Shown here piece by piece: positions 10,910-21,178 of a DNA stretch of 64,000 nt. Source of the DNA: Plotosus lineatus (Eukaryota; Chordata; Actinopteri; Siluriformes; Plotosidae); contig CM045733.1 in NCBI GenBank assembly GCA_024760905.1, forward strand, positions 41,651,001 through 41,715,000, written 5' to 3'. Within the stretch, counting starts at the first letter, position 1. Every line of letters begins with the position of its first letter. Made by a program: the position numbers and the translations under genes. Under the pieces are notes generated by a model. It was not told the origin of the DNA, ran no database searches, and saw only the letters and a program-made list of their open reading frames with translations.

Positions 10910-11406
10910 AGACTATATAACTATAGCTATAAATATAAATAACTATGCTAACTATAAATCATAATCCTGAGGTAGCCATAAGAGGATGGAAAAGTCACTT
11001 ACACTTATAACGAACAGCTGGAAGACCAACTACTTCCAGAAACCTTTGTCTGTGAACCCAATCCACCGTGCCATCCATTGTTGCCAGCTGAAACTTTACA
11101 GTACAAAGAAGTAGCCATTTGTAAACAGGAACCAGAAACGCAGATGTTTTCTCTGGGCCAGAGGTCATTTAAAATGGAGTGTGGCAAAATGGAAAACTGT
11201 TCTGTGGTCAGACGAATCACGATTCAAAGTTCTTTATTTAAAACTGGTACACCATGTCATACAGACTAAAGAGGAAAAAGACAACCCAAGTTGTTATCAG
11301 AGCTCAGCTCAGAAGCCTACATATGTGATGGTATGGGGTTGCATGAATGCATGTGGCATGGGCAGCTTAAATATCTGAAAAGGAACCGTCAATGCAGAAA
11401 GGTATA

Positions 11407-12240
11407 CAGACGCTCCCCAACTTACGTTTTAGTTAGATTCCGGAAGGCCGAACGTAAGGTGAAAAAAAGTAAGTTGTTACTGTATGTTTCAGTGACGTAT
11501 GACGTTCATACTGTAATATACATCCATAAATAGCATTACTGTATCTCATAAAACACCCCAAAATCAATTATTATAAACATAACATTGTAAAATAATGTCA
11601 AATATATCAAATAATATCAACATTAATTTCAAATAAATTTCATTCAAGCAAAATAATTTCAAATAGATACATTTTAATCAAACTCACTCATTGAATATCA
11701 AATATTGTATCAAATATAACCTTTAATATTCTCTATGATGCGATCTTTCTGCTTGTAAATGGTTCCAATGGTCAACGGAACCATTTGGAAGAAACGTGCA
11801 GCATTCACATGTTTTTCACCAGCATCAATTTTCTTGATAATAGCTATCTTCGTTTCTAACGAGATGGCTTGCCGCTTTTTCTGATTACCACTATAACTAG
11901 TAGGCTTACGCTTCTGACCAACCATATTTGCTTAGGGTTACAAAAGTCCGCAAAACAGTGTAAACACAAAGGTCACAGAGACGACGTCTTAACTCAAGGG
12001 TAACACGCAATGAACTGGGAAGAAGGAGGGCATGTTCAGTCTGTTGTTTATAAACAATGGACGCAGCGTCATGCGGAAGTAGGGTATTATGTCAGTGTAC
12101 CTTGTAGGTACGTCTCGTACTACAGAGAGCACGCTAAACTCAAAATTTGGCATTATTTTTTTCAAAAAATAAAAACAAAAATAGAACACGTAAAATCGAA
12201 AAATATGTAAAATGAATGAACGTAAAGCGGGGAGTACCTG
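11407..12240 (-). mobile_element. Pogo/Tigger-like deletion derivative, 834 bp
   Basis: TA duplications at 11405-11406 and 12241-12242. Inverted ends: CAGACGCTCCCCAACTTACG at the left, CAGGTACTCCCCGCTTTACG read inward from the right. It keeps only the start of a transposase frame and is inserted in an older Tc1 remnant. Confidence 0.85.
11710..11925 (-). pseudogene. Pogo/Tigger transposase N-terminal fragment (71 aa)
   Basis: ATG at 11925. The sequence has a basic KRKP start, then a CENP-B-type helix-turn-helix (KRQAISLETKIAIIKKIDAG, then the NAARFF segment). The family's usual ~450-residue protein with a DDE domain is absent: the frame stops at 11710. It could at most encode a DNA-binding fragment. 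Confidence 0.75.
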
Positions 12241-13122
12241 TATTTAGGTTCTAGAACAACATATGCTCCCATCCAGACGTTGTCTCTTTCAGAGAAGACC
12301 TTGCATTTTTCAAAATAATAATGCCAGACCATATGCAGCATTAATTACAACATCATGGCTGTGTAGGAAAAGGCTCCGGGTATTGAAATGGACAGCCTGC
12401 AGTCCAGATCTTTCACCTATGGAGAACATTTAGAAAATCATAAAGAGGAAGGTGCAACAAAGAAGGCCCAAGACAGTTAAACAATTATAGGCCTGTATTA
12501 GACAAGAATAGGACAGCGTTCCTATTTCTAAACTTGAGAAACTTTTCTCCTCGGTCCCCAGACATTTGCAGACTGTTGTAAGAAGAAGAGGGGATCCCTC
12601 ACAGTGATGAAAATAGCCTTGTCCCAAATTTTGAGATTTGTTGGCACCATGAAATTTTAAAATCAACATATTTCCCCCTGAAAATGATACCATTTCTCAG
12701 TTTAAACTTTTGACCCTGTCATCTATGTTATATTCAGAACAAAATATTGGAACTTGGCATTCCCACATCATTGCATTCAGTTTTTATTCACAATTTGCAT
12801 AGTGTGCCAATGTTTTTAGAATCTGGTTTGTACATTGTGTATGTCTTTTCACATCAAATCATACTGCTGTAATTGTCTTCTTCATGGAAGGAAATATATT
12901 CAGGGAGGTGACATTTTTCTGTTAAATGTAGTGAAACAGGATATGATTATCTTGGGTTTTCATCAGCAACGTAGACCCAGTTTGCATATGAATGAATCGA
13001 GCGGTATACTGTTCCTTCCAGTACAGGAACTGACCCTTGTTTGATGTATTAAATGTCATTGTGCATGATTTGTATTTGTGTCTGCTTTTATTTTCTTTAA
13101 AAGTTGACTAGTTTGTATCTGA

Positions 13123-13484
13123 GAGGCAGTGGTGGCCTGGTGATAAAAGGTGCTGGATCACTGATCCTAAGGTTGGGGATTCAAGTCCCACTCTTCCCAA
13201 GGTTGTTACTGTCCACCCAGTGCAGCTAACTGGGTTATCAAAGGCCGGCCATATCTTTCACTGTCTATGGTGAGAGGCATATAAAAGAATCATTGATGAC
13301 TTTCGACAAGAGTAGGCTGCATAGCTGTCAGCGTGTTTCTGCTCTTGCTAAGGGTTGTGTCAGGAAGGGCATGAAAAAACCTATGCCAAATCAAACATGC
13401 GAATCATTAATATGAATTCCATGATAACGGAGGCAGATGATTCACTGTGACAAGCCCTGAAGAAAACAGCTGAAAGGAGAAGAA
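13123..13484 (+). repeat. tRNA-headed SINE, tail type 1, diverged
   Basis: Head 'ggcagtggtggcctggtgat' with B-box-like GGATTCAAGTCC, then the common body and a degraded tail 1. A 17-bp flanking repeat with one mismatch (13106-13122 and 13485-13501) marks its ends. A short extra segment interrupts the tail near 13405-13435. Confidence 0.85.
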
Positions 13485-13501
13485 GACTAGTTGGTATCTG
13501 A

Positions 13502-14290
13502 TTTGTTAGCTTAATATTCATATACTCACCATTAGCATGTCTTATATGAATTGATGAATTCACATCCCATTTCATAGACGTGTGTGAGTGAGACTGCAGC
13601 CATTTTAAGGATTTCAAACTACCAAATGTATTTTAGCAAATTGCAACTGAAGTAAGCTCATTTCAGCCAATTGTATTTCCAATCTTGTTCTTTCGGTCAC
13701 TCCCAAAGCTTGTGACCATAGGCAAGGTTATTAACGTTGAAAACTTTATGAAAATAAAGTTGTCTAAGTCTAGGATAATATACGAGCTGTAAATTACAAT
13801 GACATTCAGTAAAAGTTATGTTGTCGTCTGGAACACTTCAGATACACCTATATACATCCATATACGTTAGAGATAAAGATGCAAGTTTTTGATAGGTTGT
13901 GGATTAGTTACTACTAAGTTATGTATATGTTCAGAACCGGAATAACATCAAAAGTTCATTGAATGCCAGAGATCCTCTCTGTATTTGACTTCATTCATGC
14001 TTCATTCAGTTCTGACCAAATTCTTTTATATTTATAAAACTCAATTGTATTTATTCTCTAAGGTATTCGACACTGAATATATTCAGAATAACAGTAAAAG
14101 TAAAATAATATCTAAAGATAATCCGCCCAACATTTAACGTATGTGATAAACATGAGAATGTCTGAATGCCATTAATTATAATTTAAAATCAACTACAATT
14201 AAACAATAATACATTAATGACTCGAGAACCATTATCATGCTGCTTAGTGTATGCATTTATTTATTAAAGACAGTTACATTTTCCATGTGT
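13502..14290. other. AT-rich gap 3' of chemokine C
   Basis: Between 13678 and 13730 the minus strand retains a decayed LTYGHxLW-type block of the LINE family at 57700. Otherwise I recognise nothing. A (TA)n run lies at 14323-14341. Confidence 0.5.
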
Positions 14291-14421
14291 AACACCACTA
14301 CATTTAATTTCTCTGACATTAATATATATATATATATATATACACACATAAAGAAACAGTTATTATAACATTTGGTCCAAATGTTATAATTCTGTGTTGA
14401 AACTGTGTAGAATGCTGAAAT

Positions 14422-14831
14422 TCAAGTTTTTGAAGTGGCAATGGTTTTACGATTCACTGCTGCCATATGCTTGTTGACCCATTTAGATGTAGGATCCACA
14501 CAGAGCCTTTTGTTGGATTTCAGTTGAAAACTGTGAGGAAAAAAATGTAAATATATTGGGATAATACAAGAGAGTCAAACAGCAAAAATACAAGTACTGT
14601 ATATAAATATGTAAATATGTAGTTTATGGGACTTAATGCCTATCTCTCATTCTATTTTATTTGAAATGTATTTGTACCAATCAATTATACTCACACAATG
14701 GCCTTTATGGGGCAACTGTTGGTCTCCCAGTAAGTCACAATGTACTTTAGAGGGATCTTTGTTTTAGTTATTAATGGACAGCAGCCACTCTTGTCCAAAG
14801 AGATGGGAGCTGGTTTATAGTCATGAAAAGA

Positions 14832-14870
<39 letters not shown>

Positions 14871-15027
14871 GACAGTACAGATATGTTCACATTAATCGAA
14901 ATTACAATAGAAAATGAGAACACTCTGAATCGGTGTGGAGTGACCGAGGGATCTAATACTCACTGCTAAACACCAGCTGGAGCGAGGAGAGTGAAAGCAG
15001 AAACATCAGGATCATCAGATTCCTCAT
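14422..15027 (-). CDS. CC chemokine C (three exons)
   Basis: Secreted CC chemokine, predicted ligand of a CC-type receptor. Exon 1 is 15027-14964 (signal peptide, M-R-N-L-M-I-L start, ending LVFS). Exon 2 is 14809-14695 with the adjacent pair SGCCP, the IVTYWET strand and the third Cys (NSCPIK). Exon 3 is 14530-14422 with the fourth Cys (RLCVDP), helix residues WVNKHM and stop TGA. Donors are GTGAGT, acceptors end in CAG, and the phases match copy A. The total of 95 codons is typical. It is the closest intact relative of pseudogene B, so the three likely arose by tandem duplication. I did not attempt a subfamily call. Confidence 0.93.
14834..14871. repeat. (ATT)n microsatellite in chemokine C intron 1
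   Basis: An uninterrupted trinucleotide run close to the exon 2 acceptor, in the same position as related runs in copies A and B. Confidence 0.95.
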
Positions 15028-15128
15028 TCTAGCAGAACTTCTGATTTCAGACCTAAACAGCACAGAGTGAGAGTCTGAGATTTAGGAGAAAGGAATCAAG
15101 TGCTGGATGAGTGAACTGCTCTCCATCT

Positions 15129-15171
15129 TATATACACACTTGGAACAGGATCTGTGTATTAGGGAAATTTC
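15129..15171 (-). promoter_or_regulatory. Chemokine C core promoter, TATA and kB-like site
   Basis: TATATAA on the minus strand (15134-15128) lies ~100 bp upstream of the ATG. GGGAAATTTC (15162-15171, plus strand) is within one base of a good NF-kB consensus and ~30 bp beyond the TATA box. NF-kB control is common for inflammatory chemokines; here it is inference. Confidence 0.6.
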
Positions 15172-15574
15172 TTTCTCATTCTCAGTACCAAGGCTTCTTA
15201 CTCCACTAGAACATACTTCCTCTTTATCTCTTCTTTTTTTCTGCTAAATATTACTTCTCTGAAAATTCTTTAATATTTTCAGAATTTGCAGAATTTTTTC
15301 ACTTTTCATTTGGATAAATAAGTCTGGATTTCTGTTTAATAAATATGAGCCATAACCTGGATGGGCATTTTTTTGTGTTCAGTGAATAGCTCACCACAGT
15401 ACCAGGAAAAAGTACTGGAAGTGGTCCTCTGTGAAGATTAATACCTAGAACGTCAATTAGCTCCATTATTTACTGAGTACGTATTTAATCTAAATAAATA
15501 TCTTTTCACAGACAAGAACATTAGGTTTTATGCTAATATGGAAGAGTGTTTTTTTGACAAAATTGCTGATAGTA

Positions 15575-15693
15575 CAGTGGTACCTTGACTTATGAGTGTC
15601 TTTAATAACAAAATTTCAATGATATAAGCTTCAATCACACCAAAAATCTGCCCCATCCAACGAGTAAAATTTTGACTAACGAGCTCTTCTGGG
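15575..15693. repeat. MITE-like end next to the Gypsy insertion
   Basis: 'acagtggtaccttgacttat' resembles a pogo/mariner-type terminus and is followed by decayed sequence up to the Gypsy LTR. I could not find the opposite terminus after 35442. Confidence 0.35.
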
Positions 15694-16371
15694 TGTAACA
15701 CCAGCTTGATATAGCTGTGCTAGATTTTATACTAGGTTCTAGAGGAGTAAAATGAATTGTGGAGATTTAAAGTTGAACAACCGGCAGATTTATTACAATT
15801 AACAATATCACAAGAAACAGTGCAAACAATGCTGTAGAACACTCTTTACAAAACAAAAATAAAATAAAATAAGCTTAAGTCTCTAAGGTTCGATTTGTGT
15901 GAATTCGGGAGTCTTTTCCAGGATTGTGATCCGTTTGGGATAAAGGTGTTTTTATTTGTTCTTATCTGGGATCCTGTGATTTGAAGTGGTTGGGTCTGTA
16001 GATCTACTCTCGCATCCAGAGAACAGTTGGCCACACTGCTTCTGGATCCACCAAGAGTTCTCACTGGATTTGGCTCGCCATCCGTGTCCGAAACAGCTTC
16101 AAGATCAAATCCAGATCCACTAAAAAACCAGTCTGCACATGCAGTACAGACACAATGAATAAAATATTTAACAACAATAATTCCTAAATAAAATGACAAA
16201 AGTGCATGAAAGGCACTGAATGGAATGTAATACAAAACAAAACAGCTTATCTGCACTACTTTAGTGCATTAGCAAAAGTGCTTCAACAAAACATTTTAGA
16301 AAAATAAAATGTAAGGTTCATTTTGTGCACAGCACAATCTTTGTTATGTACTCCGACTGGTCTTAGCCTTT
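15694..16371 (-). repeat. Gypsy 3' LTR, distal part (split by ERV)
   Basis: Matches 34308-34984 nearly base for base. A 136-aa open frame (15846-16256) is present identically in the other LTR (34460-34870) and is probably non-coding LTR sequence. The LTR resumes at 27428. Confidence 0.93.
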
Positions 16372-16912
16372 TGTAAAAGTGTATCACAATATCATGTTCT
16401 CTGGGGCACGCTGTTTTGTATGGCTGTATAATGGTGCTTTATTTCTTTGTGTTTTGCTATACCTGGGGGCTTGTTGAGAATAATCAAATGGAATGCTTAA
16501 AGGGGGGCCATTCTTTATCTCTGTTGTAAAAGTGCATGTTGGGTAACCTGCCACACCTAGACCTTCACTGTCAGGGTAATCTTCAACAGACCAAATAGTT
16601 TCGAGTTGTAAATAACTCTGAGGTTAGGAGGTGAAGGTTTATGGGGGTAGGGATGGGCCTGGGGTCACGCCAGATTTATTGCATCTTGTTGAGATAATAA
16701 CGCATCAAAGACCCAATCATAAATTCCAGAAGGAGGAACCTGGTCTGCAGCCCTTAAAAGCAACCCCATGAGAGACGTCAGACCTTAATGAGTGTGTCTT
16801 TTAGGCATGTTGGTTGGGTCTCCGTCCTTTGCAAACGACGCAATAAAGCTTCTCATATTCAACTCAAAACCAGTCTCCAGTCGTCTTCTTCCACATTCAA
16901 CGGATCCTAGCA
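16372..16912 (+). repeat. ERV 5' LTR
   Basis: Starts TGTAAAAG and ends TAGCA. A TATA-like TTAAAA lies at 16754-16759 and a polyadenylation signal AATAAA at 16842-16847, giving a U3-R-U5 arrangement. It differs from the 3' LTR at a short cluster near 16765-16785 and at a few single bases. Confidence 0.92.
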
Positions 16913-16916
16913 GTTT

Positions 16917-16934
16917 TGGGGGCTCGTCCGGGAT
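16917..16934 (+). other. ERV primer binding site, tRNA-Pro type
   Basis: TGGGGGCTCGTCCGGGAT directly after the 5' LTR, identical to the classical tRNA-Pro site of murine gammaretroviruses. It fixes the provirus orientation and the LTR boundary. Confidence 0.95.
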
Positions 16935-17015
16935 GTGGTAGAGGAACGTGAGTTGAGGAATTCGACCCAAACTTTTCCTCGTGAACCAGGAGAAGGACAC
17001 AGGCCGGCAATCACT

Positions 17016-17024
17016 AAAGGTAAG
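17016..17024 (+). promoter_or_regulatory. Candidate ERV splice donor
   Basis: AAAG/GTAAGC is a near-consensus 5' splice site ~85 bp after the primer site, where gammaretroviruses keep the donor for the env messenger. A possible acceptor (pyrimidine-rich tract ending ...gacag) lies at about 24480-24502, upstream of the env start. Confidence 0.55.
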
Positions 17025-17318
17025 CAGAACCTGTTTAAATCGAACTCTGCATATTGATTAAACTAAAAACTGTGTCCTCTCCGGAAGTTTGAAGGAAAAG
17101 GATAAAAGAGTTGTATGAGAACCTAATTTTAAGGTTAAAGGTAAAGGAAATGGAATAAAAGGTAAAGAGATTTAAGAGTGAACATAGACGCGCCTTGTTG
17201 GTGGCGCACCCTCCCGCTCTCGGACGAGGGCCGTGGTAAAGGCTGGGTTGGAGTCCCGGGGGATTGAAGGCTCCCCAAAGTACCACGTCAGTGCTATATA
17301 AAACTGTACGTCGTAGTC

Positions 17319-17540
17319 GGGTGAAAGGCCCTCAACGGATTAGCCGTTGAAAGCATGCGTCTATGCGGGTGAAAGGCCCCCAATACGCTGAGGTATTGGA
17401 AGCATTAGTAATTGGGTGAAAGGCCCTCAACGGATTAGCCGTTGAAAGCATTATTTGGGTGAAAGGCCCCCAATACGCTGAGGTATTGGAAGCATTAATT
17501 GGGTGAAAGGCCCCCAACACGCTGAGGTGTTGGAAGCATT
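17319..17540 (+). repeat. Five-unit tandem hairpin array in ERV leader
   Basis: Five units (starts 17319, 17367, 17414, 17457, 17501; spacing 43-48) share GGGTGAAAGGCCC at the left and GAAGCAT or GAAAGCAT at the right. Each holds a 7-bp perfect hairpin. Units 1 and 3 have stem TCAACGG/CCGTTGA with loop ATTAG. Units 2 and 4 have CCAATAC/GTATTGG with loop GCTGAG. Unit 5 has CCAACAC/GTGTTGG with loop GCTGAG, a compensatory change that keeps pairing. The position between donor and gag suggests a packaging or dimerisation signal, by inference. Confidence 0.85.
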
Positions 17541-17562
17541 GAAGAGATTAATAGTGTGTGAT

Positions 17563-17845
17563 ATTAATTGTATTGTTTTCTGTTTTATGTATGTGTTGTG
17601 TGGCAACGTGCGTGACGTAAATTGTATTGTTTTCTATTTCATGTGAGTACTGTGTTGCAACGTGTGTTGTGTGTTAGGGAAAGAGGGAAGTGGGAAGAAT
17701 AAAATTCAGAGGTGTCGAGAGGGACGCTGTCGTTTGACAGTGTCTTAGCTGGGCAGAGAAGCAGACAGAGGAAACCTAGCGGTGTTAACATAATCTGTCT
17801 GTGCGGTGGAAACCTAACGGTGACAACACAAGCCGCCTGCCGTGG
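17563..17845 (+). repeat. ERV leader direct duplications
   Basis: Two imperfect ~55-bp copies of an 'aattgtattgttttct' ... 'caacgtg' block (about 17563-17617 and 17618-17674), and two copies of a 'ggaaacctaRcggtg' block (about 17771 and 17808). They lie upstream of gag and contain no plausible coding frame. Confidence 0.65.
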
Positions 17846-17964
17846 TTAATTGGGTCATTCGCTCAGCCTAGCGCTGACGGACTGACTGGCTGTGAGCGTC
17901 TAAACAGTCCCGATCCGGGAGAGTGAGCAGGTGTACCAGCTCTCTGGCCTCGGAGTTAAGAGAT

Positions 17965-20188
17965 ATGGAGGGTGAATTTGAGAAAGAAATAAATGAGCAG
18001 GGGCTAGGTCATGAACCCCTGAAGCCATTATATGCACAGATTGAGAACACCTTGAAATCAGTGGAGCTAAAGAGCACACTGAAACAGAAAAATAAAGTTG
18101 TAGATGAAGCCAGACGAAAGCTGCATGAGCTGGTGAAATCTAAAAACAAACAGTTGGGGGACAGTGGCCACTTAGGATCCTGGTTATGGGAAAAGGTTAA
18201 AGAATATTCAGAAAAAGTCAGAGAAGCAAGAGAGCAGGGAGAGAAGGCGAATTTAATATCTAGATCCATGCTGAAAAGAAGGGGAGGAAATGGAGAGCGC
18301 CCAACAGGGGTGGACGGATCTCGCGGTCTGCTGGCAGAGTGTCACGCATCTTCACCACTCCCAGTTGAAGGAGACCACCACGAATGTCATCGGACCGGTA
18401 ACAGCACCTGACATTGAACCTATGCGCCCCCCACCATACGCACCCTTAACACCCAGCGTTAACAGTGTATATCCCACTCTATATATCACCTCAGGGTCCC
18501 TCTGAACTGAGAACGGCGAGACTTGCGGCGCCCGCGCACCACCCCCGACTGCAGACACACCCATCCCCAATCAAGTGCACACATCGCCCGTCCACCGGCA
18601 AGGGGGAACAGTTATGGATACATCACACAACGAGCCTGAACCATTACGCGTGCCGTCAACTTAGAGCTGAAATAAAGAGACAGGGAGGAGGTGACGGAGA
18701 ACAGCATGAGGAAAGGATGGGCGTGAGGAGATAGACAGTGACGCGTCAGGGATGAATTCCCGGGAATGCCACTAGAGGGCCAAATCCCAGACCCAAACAT
18801 AAGATTTATGCCCTGGGAAGGCAACATTAAAGATAAGAGGGGTATGGGAGAGCGACAAAGAGGTAGAAGGGGAAAATAAACACGAAGATCTGACAGAGTT
18901 GAATGAGCCGGAGGGCAATTTAGAAGAGTATGCAGACATATTGGAGGAGGAATTAATTAGAACAGCAAATTATTCATTGGATTTGGCCAGAGAGGTGGAA
19001 GGACTATTAACACACAGGTCGATACCGCGACGGTCCGTGAGACTCAGACAGAAAAAATGTCTGACAGGGTCAGGGACGCTACACAATTTCCCTTGACCAC
19101 CATGCCGGGCATGACCCGAAATACAAACCTTTTGGGGTGGGAGATATACAAGCCATAGTGGACAAACTGCCGCCTGTAGTGAGACGGAGGGAATATGTGG
19201 CTGGCCAAACTGGACACACTCACAGCCGGACACACTTTAGCGATTGGAGATTTCAGGGCCATAGGAGCACGGTGCATGGCCCCCACCGACTTTAGAGGCA
19301 TCGAGGAAGATGCAAACACCACAATAGTTCCTGACAGCACACCATTCACCACATACAGCACCGAGATAGGCCAGGCAATGAGGATTAAATTCCCACTGCC
19401 CGGTCTACGGTCATGCCAAAACTGAAGTGGAACCCCGATCAGAACCGAGAGAGTACATAACCCGATCCGCGGAGGCGTGGACTAAATTGACAGGTTATCA
19501 CCCAGGCAATCAGGGCATACAGATGGAATGGTTCCGCCAGGCCGTACTTAACGGGTGCGGAGGCGGTGAAAAATTTAATGATAAATAATCCGGACATGGC
19601 TGGAGCAGACTCCCATGTCTGGGATAAACATTTGGTGCACCACCTGACCCAGGCGCAGGACAAGAACCAAAGTGATGAATCAGAAATAAAAGAGCTGTAG
19701 TCACAGCTCCTAAAACTCCAATTAAGTAAGGCTAGACAAGAAGTGAATGAAAAAAACAGAGACCTCGCGAACAACATAAACAAATGACGGCTGAAGCTTT
19801 GGATCCATACCCCGTCCCCGCTGGGGAGCCACCCCAACCACAGCAGCCACCTCTATATACAACATACTCTCCACCCCAACCATAGCAGCCACCTCAATGT
19901 ACAACATATCCTTCACACCAAACACAGTACAGAGGCAGAGGCAGGGGTATGCAGAAGAGAGGTTACAGGGGAGTACCTGGGGGGGGATGGAACGGGAGCA
20001 ACCGGGGTTGCTATATGTGTGGTGATCCAAACCACTGGGTCCGAGATTGTCCGTTCCGCATACAAAGAGGGGAGTACGGTCAACGAGGGAGAGGCCGAGG
20101 AACAGGAAGTTCGATGCCACAACTCCCGCCCGACAGCTGGTCAACCCACTCAGCTTCCCATGTGGGAGGCTACGAATACCAACAATGA
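17965..20188 (+). pseudogene. gag: ERV gag, multiply frameshifted
   Basis: The first good ATG is 17965 (M-E-G-E-F). The matrix-like region is Lys/Glu-rich, suggesting a helical protein, and runs in frame to 18411. A PPPY late-domain motif (18428-18439) lies in a different frame. Capsid-region pieces are spread over 18899-19700 in several frames, with in-frame stops near 19580 and 19700. The nucleocapsid has one zinc knuckle, CYMCGDPNHWVRDC (20009-20050), followed by an Arg/Gly-rich tail and stop at 20186. Normal role: the virion core structural polyprotein. As it stands no full Gag can be read. Confidence 0.85.
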
Positions 20189-20199
20189 CACACCCCACA

Positions 20200-20570
20200 G
20201 AGATACCCGACGAGCAGGTGACGGCAGAGCCTGTACTGTCGGTCACAGTAGAAAACAGATCAATGACTTTTTGGTGGACACCGGCGCCACTTTGTCCTCC
20301 ATTTGCTCCATGCCAAAGAGACATTGTTTAACACAGCACTTTCGATTACTGTAATGGGTTTCTCTGGGGTACCAACCACGCTGCCTACAACTATACCTCT
20401 GGACACTCGTATAGGCCTCCAAAGACTGTTGCATTCGTATGTATACTCCCCTAACACACCAACCAACTTACTAGGAAGGGACCTGCTGGTTTCCCTAGGA
20501 GCTACCATCATGTGCGAACCAGATGGACTGACTGTCTCATTACCAGACGGCACCAAGTTGTCATGCGGCC
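20200..20570 (+). pseudogene. pro: ERV aspartic protease region, frameshifted
   Basis: Catalytic motif LVDTGA (D at 20277) and the C-terminal NLLGRDLL motif (~20465-20490) are both present but in different frames. The segment just before the active site lies in a third frame. The normal enzyme is a homodimeric protease of ~110-125 residues that cuts Gag and Pol. The frame relation to the Gag end is disturbed, so the original readthrough or frameshift mode cannot be judged. Confidence 0.82.
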
Positions 20571-21178
20571 ACTCGCCCTATACGGTCACAGGACAGTACA
20601 TAATGCAGCCTCTTGCTGAACCACATGCCGACATCTACTGGGGTGTACTACAGCCAGAAACACAGGCACACCGGGGGGTTCTCTCCACCTTTCTCCAGTG
20701 GAAACCCTGGGTCTCTCAGATCCATCCTATGTCTCGCCTCGATGCACCACACGTCACTCTGTTCTATGACAGGCACTCGAACCAATGTTACGAAGACGAT
20801 TTTGCTTCCCAAATTGAGGGGACAGAATGGCAGATAATTACACGTAATATTTATGTGGCTCCCGAGGGGGTGGCGGCGGGGGTAGATCTAACAGTCGAAC
20901 AAATGGCCTGGTATGAAATGTCAGACGAGGCTGCACCGCATGTCTCACTGGCGTTGCATCCAGCGCATCAGGCTAAAGAATTGGGCACTATCGTTAAAAG
21001 GGCCAAAGCCCACACCGATTGGACACTCACGCGATGGCGACATGTCACTTTTTCCCCCACCATAAATATGTATTGCATTGAGATGACCGCCTCAGATACA
21101 GCCATTTTAGAACACGCACACATATCTAGGCATCATGGAAGGGAAAAAACTGACAATCCAGAGGCAGCGGCACTATTG
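20570..21178 (+). other. Extra ~200-residue domain between protease and RT
   Basis: One uninterrupted frame joins the protease end to the RT start, leaving ~200 residues with no counterpart in murine-type gammaretrovirus Pol. It holds PHVTLF (His codon at 20750) and PHVSLA (His codon at 20939), 63 residues apart, and a third RHVTFS (21041). Paired H-x-[ST]-hydrophobic motifs are the hallmark of 2H phosphoesterases, some of which viruses use against 2-5A signalling. An AAGVDL segment resembles dUTPase motif 1 only. The openness of this frame in an otherwise broken pol is notable. The functional reading is inference. Confidence 0.6.

Larger units (their letters stand above)
10975..12830 (+). 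pseudogene. Old Tc1-like transposase, split by a pogo/Tigger insert
   Basis: From ~11080 to 11390 broken frames keep Tc1 blocks, including WSDESRF (in the 11181 frame) and YVMVWGCM. After the insert, 12243-12600 continues with further Tc1 blocks (a decayed QNNNARPYAA segment and a WTACSPDLSPME segment near 12390-12425). Numerous stops. The order and spacing show one element interrupted at 11407-12240. Confidence 0.75.

Noticed and set aside
15846..16256. 136-residue open frame duplicated at 34460-34870
   Set aside because: It lies wholly within the Gypsy LTR and is identical because the LTRs are; it shows no domain and its composition is unremarkable.
17332..17520. 62-residue minus-strand frame with repeated GAFHPI-like units
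   Set aside because: It is the antisense reading of the hairpin array and not expected to be expressed.
17319..17540. CRISPR-like array of repeats
   Set aside because: The units are nearly contiguous hairpins with 43-48 bp spacing, have no unique spacers of protospacer length, and sit in a retroviral leader of a vertebrate genome.
20009..20340. Programmed gag-pro frameshift
   Set aside because: The frame changes between nucleocapsid and protease occur more than once within ~130 bp and inside the protease itself, which fits decay or sequence error better than a programmed site.
20570..21178. dUTPase between protease and RT
   Set aside because: Only a motif-1-like AAGVDL is present; the other four dUTPase motifs are missing, so the 2H-like reading was preferred though not proven.
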